A stretch of 64,000 bases of DNA from Zanthoxylum bungeanum (taxonomy: Eukaryota > Streptophyta > Magnoliopsida > Sapindales > Rutaceae), in contig SKCR01047771.1 of NCBI GenBank assembly GCA_019454045.1, forward strand, positions 94,133 to 158,132, read 5' to 3'. This document shows positions 58,260-64,000 of this stretch, in pieces (position 1 is the first letter of the stretch; each line of letters opens with the position of its first letter). The notes under the pieces are model-generated. The model saw nothing but the letters and a program-made list of their open reading frames with translations. It ran no database searches and was not told the origin of the DNA. The translations under genes were made by a program, and so were the position numbers.

Positions 58260-61200
58260 CTAGGAGGATTTGGAGTTGGAAGTGGCCTGCTTGAAAGCAA
58301 CAGTGGGAGCTATTCTGCAACTCCTCTTCTGATGCTCAAGCACCAGTTCATTGGCAAACCAATCGAGTTTCTCTAAATTGCTTTGCTCTGCAATCCTTTT
58401 ACCACCAAACAGAACAGACTCTACATTTTTCTGCTTCAACATTTCCTCTGCTGCTCCTACCAGAATCTTTACATTGCTGGGACTAGGGTCTGTATCAACA
58501 TTGGGTCCACACCGGCCTAAACTGAACCCACTCGCCTGAGGTATCAAAATTAACATAAAATCAGCATAACTCGTCCAGATTGAATTGTCTAATGCCTAAA
58601 CACGTTGGAAAATAAGAGGCTATATATCAAGAGTGGAGACTTAAAACGCTACCAAAATTCAGCAGCATGTTATCAATTTAAACCTACTTAAAACTGTTAA
58701 CAGGAGCAAATTTTTCCGCAAAAGGTGTGCCAGCTGCAGCATTATGATATCTACAAACATACAATTTTTTTTTTGGGAAAATTTTCCAGTTTTTTATTTT
58801 ATCACATATTTGATCAGATGCCAGAAAATGCACCCAAATTGAAACGAACTACCCTTTCCATCTATAAATATCAGGTGCCAAACATTGATTGTAGCACCAC
58901 AACTGCACAAGAATAGCAAACTCAGTGACCTTATCCTGGTATATTGACAGCACATGAAGTCCTAGAAGCAGGCCTTAATAATAAAAGCTAACGCTATCCA
59001 TGGAAACACTATTTTCAACTCAATATATGAAAGATCAAATGATCAATGATGAATGACAAGTTCATGACCATTCATTGCACTTCCCTATACTCCTAACAAA
59101 TCCGAACCCCCCAAATATCCATCTATTGCTAACCACTAAAAAAAGGCAACAATATCCCCACAGAATATATCTTTTAAAACTTATCCAGCTAATCCTAACA
59201 TTTAATTTTATTTCTTTTTAAAGATTTCCGAACATGGTTCATTGGTCTATCCACTATCGATCAATCACATTTCTTAGGTAAGATCTTCTGGTATTTAAAA
59301 AATAAAAAAATACTAATTTAGATTTACAGCTGAATTGAAAGCTAAAGAAATCAATGTTTAGCTTATGAAAGTGACTGACATCTTGACCAAAAGACATAAA
59401 GCCATTAAGAATCCAGCATGCTAAAGTGCGCCTAGCGAATACCCAGAACTAGTAAACAACACCATCTAAAGTTCTCGAGCCAACCAACCCAAAAAAAAAT
59501 AATAATAACCATTGTTTGACAACAAAAGCGATGCCAGCATTAACCTAAAGGACAGAAAATTAAAAAATAAAAATAAAAAATCACATGCAGTCATAAAGAA
59601 GCAGAGACAGGTCCCCCATGGCCCTAAACCGGGTGTGTTGTTATTCACAAGTTTACAGGCCAGCTGAGGCCACAAAAAAGACCACATTATACGAGGCCTT
59701 ACAAAACATGCCCCCTATTCAATGCCCATAATATCTTGCTGTACATATCACATTATCACATTACAACATACAACATCTCTTCCCCAAACTAAGACAATTG
59801 CCATTAATCCCACCAGCCTGGCTCTTATTGTCTCTTCCTCTAATGTTGCTCAAAATATCGAATGTCTTATGAGCTGTAAACTCGAATACTCGAAAGGGTC
59901 ATTTATGATTTTATGGAATTCTTTTTTTTTTTTTTTGAAACGTTGAAAATTTCATCGTCAGATCATCCGATCCGACTTAAACAGAACAATCCAAACCTTA
60001 TAAGAAAGTCGAACTCAGAACAATCAAATTTTTAAGTTATTTACCATCAAATCACACAAAGTTTTCATGGAACTCAGTTGTTGAAAGTTATAAGAGTAAC
60101 ATCAGATTAACACAATGTTAAAAAAAATGGGACCAATGACCATACATCACATACCTGAATGCGAACATAATTACTGCTTTTAGACTGACCGAACGCTAAT
60201 GCCACAGCCTGGTCCACCGACTCGGCCGAGGCATCACCAGAAATCCGAGCCATGGGTCGAGCCCAATCTTTGACCCGCCAATTCTTGACCTGGTCATAGT
60301 CATAGCTAACTTCTAGTAACTGCCCGGTCCCCAACGATAGCACCAACAAATCCTCAACTCCTCGCACGAATGGAAACTCTTGCTTGTTGTGTAACACGTG
60401 TGTGATTGCCGCAGCCGTCGGATTGCTCATAGCCAACCCACCATCAACCGCCACGCACCGAGTCTGACCGTCAACCGATCGCATTAAAACCGGGTCGAAC
60501 AAACCCGGTTCGGCTGACGTGGCGCGACAGACTTCCCAGAGTCTAAAATCAAAACTCGGAGTTTCAAGCGCGTCCGCTCTAGAAAACAAAAACGGCGCCG
60601 TGCTTGAGAGATCGTAACACGGAATCAGAACCGGTTTTAACGTGTCTCTTAACGTCAAGCTACGGCCTTTCTCGGTGAACATCTCTTTCACGGCCTTCTC
60701 CAAACCGGTAGAAGCCGAACTGGAACTCGAACCGCCTTTAAAAATCCGTTTGAGAAAACTACCCGAACTGGAACCAGACGACGACCGGTAAAATCTCTTG
60801 CCTTGGTCAGCAAGAAACCGCCACGTGTCATCGGCATTGAAAATCGGGCGGCTTTGATCTTTGGTAGCGAAAAGCATAGCCGTAAAAAGACCGCCAACGC
60901 CAGTACCAGCTGCCACGTCGAAGTAATCGGCGATTTTGGCGTTTTGATCACCAGACTTCGATTTAAGCGCGTGTTCAAGATAAGCTAGAGCTTTACCAGA
61001 AAGAATCCCACGCACGCCGCTGCCGCCGTCGATGCTAAGTATACAGATTTTGCCTCGCTGGTTCTTGACAGACGACACGCCGTTTTCTGCCTCGGGCTTC
61101 GTGTCTATTGTCGTTTGAGGTGGAATCTGTTTAGGAATCCAAAGCTTCTGATCATCGTAGCCGAACAAGAACTTGCTTTCCAAGATTGAAAAGATTTCGT

Positions 61201-61261
61201 AGCTTAGCTTATCAGTTTCGATGCTCGGTTCTTGCATTTCTGAAGATTGATTACAAGCCAT
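58260..61261 (-). CDS. Patatin-related phospholipase A, group III type (two exons)
   Basis: Exon 1 is 61261-60155, exon 2 is 58535-58260; together 460 residues. The start is the ATG at 61261 (MACNQSSEMQ); the in-frame codon two positions upstream is TTG. The exon 1 donor is CAG|GTATGT and the exon 2 acceptor CTCAG|GCG, phase 0, joining NYVRIQ to ASGFSLGRCGPNVDTD. Patatin landmarks: oxyanion-hole motif DGGSGVRG (78-85), nucleophile elbow GTGVG (119-123) with Gly instead of Ser, and the catalytic DGG (273-275). A Ser/Gly-rich insert spans 160-185. GxGxG is the known hallmark of plant pPLAIII proteins, which act on membrane phospholipids and galactolipids and affect cell elongation and wall composition. 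No signal peptide or membrane helix is evident. No frame damage is seen. Family call is firm; the orthologue within group III is not. Confidence 0.94.
58536..60154 (-). other. Intron of the phospholipase gene
   Basis: 1619 bp bounded by GT (60154-60153) and AG (58537-58536) on the minus strand. AT-rich, with poly-T and poly-A runs and no nested gene seen. Confidence 0.9.
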
Positions 61262-61500
61262 TTTCAAGAATCCTTAATAAAATTTACAATTTCATTTCAC
61301 CTCGAAACTGACGCTAAGCAAAAACAATAACTGTTTCTTTCACTGGAGTTGAAGTAATAAAGAACTGAGCGTGAGTATGTATGTATATATTATATATATA
61401 TATATACACATACACACACACAAGAAAAGAAAGAAAGAAAGAAAAGCTGTTGCTCAATCAATTCAATCTTCAATTTTTTTTCTGCCTCCTCCTTTTTAGC
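61262..61500 (-). promoter_or_regulatory. 5' region of the phospholipase gene with microsatellites
   Basis: It lies directly upstream of the start codon. A (TA)n tract (61384-61406), (CA)n (61407-61421) and (GAAA)n (61424-61445) sit 120-185 bp from the ATG. The TA tract could serve as a TATA box, leaving a leader of roughly 100 nt; this is inference. Confidence 0.45.
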
Positions 61501-62082
61501 AGCAGGCTATGGCTATTGCTATGTAGGTAAATTTATGCTATGTGAAAATATTTAACCAACCAGCAGATAGCACTCAAAAACAAAAGCTCAAACAAGAACC
61601 AGATAAAGCAGTCGAACACAGCACGGCAGTAGTTGTTCTGCAGATCGTGTCTGTTTTCCATATACATTATTATTATGTATCATATATATTTGTTCTTCGG
61701 TTTTTTTATTAGATCATTGTTATAATTTCTAATAATTACCATTTTCTTTTAAATTAGTCCTTATCATTTTAATAAACGTTTTACATCTTTTCACCATTAT
61801 ATCCTGATTTTGCGCTGGTAGAGTCAGAGTTAAATGGCACGGACAAATTTTGGATAAATGATAATTTTACAAAACAAATTAATACATCAAGTGATTTCTC
61901 ATTTAAAATGAAATCAAATTACATGTTTTTTCTTATTTTATAAAATTAGATCATTCACAAGACTTCTTAGGTTCAAGATTGTAACATTTTTGGTGGCTTG
62001 AGTTTATATTGAATATTAAATTAATTGTTATGATTTATTTAATATGGATCTCATATAGGTTTCTCGTATCTCTAATTCAGTA
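61501..62082. other. Intergenic region upstream of the phospholipase gene
   Basis: AT-rich sequence without a recognisable gene or repeat; it probably includes distal promoter sequence. Confidence 0.5.
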
Positions 62083-62358
62083 TTTAGTATTAGGGATGAT
62101 AACGGACAAGTATGGCACGGGAATGTCAATACTCGAACTCATTCAATTCAATCAACGAGTACAAAAATTATAAACTTACCAGCCTTTAATATACTGAGAT
62201 CTCGTGCGAGTCTCATTCACACAGAGATTTTACCTTTATTTGAACGGATATGTCATTACATTCAGCCGATCCATCCAACTAACGGGTATAAAAAATTATC
62301 CAATTACCTATAACTAACATATCGGGCCCCCAAACCCCATCCCCATCCCCTTCAGTAT
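62083..62358. mobile_element. Candidate hAT-type miniature element (62091-62350)
   Basis: The 8-bp flanks TTTAGTAT (62083-62090) and TTCAGTAT (62351-62358) match at 7 of 8 positions. The ends TAGGGATGATAACGG and (other strand) GGGGATGGGGATGGGG are imperfect inverted repeats. About 260 bp, non-coding. Confidence 0.6.
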
Positions 62359-63160
62359 CCTAATCCATAAAGAATTCGCGCAAATGCTTAAGCATATTGT
62401 ACTATTGTGTAGGTAATTTTAAGGAAGCAATAAGAAACAAAATCAAATATCAAGGCCAACATTGTAGAAATTTCTGATCATCTGTTTGAGAAAGTGTAGT
62501 CATGACGTGAGGTCCTCTTCACAGCATCTATTTTTATATGAAGAAATTTTGTTGACATTCACAAATATTCCTCAACAATACACGTTTTGGCTATTTTTGT
62601 TTTTCCATTTTTGATCTTGTATATGACCAATCAATACAAAAACTTTGCAATATATATGATAATATAATTTTTGAGTCCAAAAAAAGGGCCAAATGATATG
62701 AAGGAGTGATTTTTAAATAATTTTATTTAATTTACCATATAAGTTCAAATTTGAGAAGAAATAAGAGGATAAAATATAAATTTGAGTTTTCACATCCTTT
62801 ACTTTTAAACAGATAATATTGAAATGATTGAAAAACCCCAATTTATCAGAAAATTTAAGATAAAATAATAAGCATGTTATCATGCTACAATTACATATAT
62901 AAATAAATTAATTAACCAAATTTATGTTCTTAATCCTATCCTTAATTCAATGAGATTTTATTTCTCTATTTCTATTTAAATATATTTCAATTTACTGAAT
63001 ATAAATAAATTTAAATGAAGGAGATTTCATTTTCTATGTTTATTATGGGAAATTTTTACCACGGACGATCATTTATTGATAATCTTCATTACACCCCAAA
63101 TAAAAATGTAAGCCCGCATTCCTACACCCATATGTTCGCTGACGTTGGCCGTTCGTTCGT
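62359..63160. other. AT-rich intergenic DNA
   Basis: No gene, RNA or element recognised. Confidence 0.55.
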
Positions 63161-63170
63161 TTTAACAACA

Positions 63171-63350
63171 TTTTTTTTCGAATGTTCGAAATCCGTCGCT
63201 AAATCATCTAATTCAGGTTTAAGTGAAGCATATAAAATTTCTGATTGTCCTATTTTTACAAGAAATATATCTTTTGAACTCGAACTCATGACCTGACAAC
63301 CAAGTCCTAAGCCTTTTAACACCATGTCACACCCCTTGGGGACTCGTGTT
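63171..63350 (-). mobile_element. SINE-like unit a
   Basis: On the minus strand it starts near AACACGAGTCCCCAAGG, has a degenerate Pol III B-box-like GAGTTCGAGTTC (about 63276-63287), and ends in an A run (CGAAAAAAAATG). It is bounded by TTAACAAC copies (63163 and 63349). Confidence 0.5.
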
Positions 63351-63359
63351 AACAACTTT

Positions 63360-63550
63360 TTTTTATTTTTTTTTGGAATCTTTGGAAATTTTTCCGCCAA
63401 ACCACCTCTTATGGGCTTAAACGAAACAGGTAAAACCTCCGGCTGTCTCAAACTCTTACAAGAAAAATACTCTCTAGATTCGAACCTATAACCTCAAAGT
63501 GAGATCTTGAATTCTACACCATCAAGCCACGCCCCTTATGGACTTGTGTT
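63360..63550 (-). mobile_element. SINE-like unit b
   Basis: Minus strand: a start at GTCCATAAGGGGCGTGG, an A-box-like GTGGCTTGATGG, then about 35 nt later a B box GGTTCGAATC (63478-63487), a body of about 100 nt and a tail AAAAAAAAATAAAAAAAAG. It is bounded by GTTAACAACTT copies at 63349 and 63549, and resembles unit a throughout. Box order, spacing and A-tail fit a tRNA-derived SINE. Confidence 0.6.
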
Positions 63551-64000
63551 AACAACTTATTTTGGGTTTCAATCATTTTTTTTAATTTTATTTTTAAAGT
63601 AATTGATTTTAAAAAGTAAGATGTGGGCAAAATTTAAATTTCTTTTTTATTTTTTTTATCTTCGTACCTCCTTAAGATTCGAACCGAAGTGAGAAACTAA
63701 ATAGAATTATTTAAAAACCACAAAATCACAATCCTTAGGGTAATTAACCCCCAACAGAACTGTGCTCTTTACTTAATCACAATGATATATATTATAAAAT
63801 ATACTCTCAAACAAATTCTTAATTTTATGCAATAATTTATTTGTTAGGGTCATATAATCTCTTCATTCACATTATCAAATATTTTGATGTCATATTAATA
63901 AAATTTGATGAACCTAATATTACTGGTTTAGTTAATAACGAACAATAATGTTAGAACAATTTGCACAAATAAAAAAAATATTACCGTTCATTAGGAATAT
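63551..64000. other. AT-rich end of window, possible third SINE trace
   Basis: GATTCGAACCGAAG at about 63677 gives another B-box-like GGTTCGAATC on the minus strand next to a T-rich run, but no A box or boundaries are clear. Nothing else is seen. Confidence 0.3.

Noticed and set aside
61262..61267. Possible start two codons upstream of the phospholipase ATG
   Set aside because: The upstream codon is TTG; the first ATG is at 61261 and gives the usual N-terminus.
1..64000. tRNA, rRNA, CRISPR arrays or bacterial-style operons
   Set aside because: No cloverleaf-like tRNA with both A and B boxes and an acceptor stem was found, no rRNA text and no regular short spacer arrays. The sequence is plant nuclear DNA.

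Overview
This is a plant nuclear genome window, most likely a eudicot. It is AT-rich, has intron-bearing gene structure, and is packed with nested plant LTR retrotransposons, hAT and CACTA transposon remnants and tRNA-derived SINE-like units. I cannot name the species from the sequence. Only one apparently intact host gene is visible: a two-exon, minus-strand patatin-related phospholipase of the pPLAIII type (58260-61261).

Layout. 1-8652: a degenerate minus-strand Ty1/copia element (called P1), split inside its integrase region by a 2.37 kb solo LTR of another family (W1) with a perfect 5-bp target duplication. 8653-12149: old single-copy-like DNA carrying a dispersed duplication and the 5' part of a hAT transposon (BED zinc-finger transposase). 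12150-13166: 3' part of another minus-strand copia element (D). 13260-36756: two related, degenerate Angela/BARE-like copia elements, Y1 (minus) and Y2 (plus), lying head to head as a giant inverted repeat. Y1 is further broken by W2 and W3 (W3 nested in W2, both in its 3' LTR) and by X1 (a solo LTR in its gag). A truncated X LTR (X3) sits at the symmetry axis. 36757-42907: a third Angela-like element (Z, minus) that has lost its RNase H and most of its 3' LTR. 42908-46739: the 5' LTR, primer-binding site and non-coding leader of an X-family element (X2). 46741-48392: another solo LTR (V). 48395-49641: a small non-autonomous CACTA-like element. 49642-52621: AT-rich intergenic DNA with nothing recognisable. 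52622-~56330: the C-terminal end of a gypsy-type polyprotein and LTR-like flank, into which a Y-family solo LTR (Y3) is inserted. 57270-57711 and 62091-62350: two small hAT-type non-autonomous elements with 8-bp target duplications. 63171-63550: two tandem SINE-like units.

The coding parts of all the retroelements are broken by stops and frameshifts. In Y1, Y2 and Z many stops are compatible with C-to-T decay of CAA/CAG/CGA codons. The nesting gives a relative order: copia elements first, W and X insertions into them later, then deletions and recombination.

The most unusual signals are the Y1/Y2 inverted repeat (a candidate natural hairpin silencing locus), a shared nonsense codon in both Y copies, a repeated roughly 20-nt motif in the 5' leaders of the Angela-like elements, and the Ser-to-Gly change in the phospholipase nucleophile motif. 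I found no RNA genes, CRISPR arrays or gene clusters, and no convincing new biological system.
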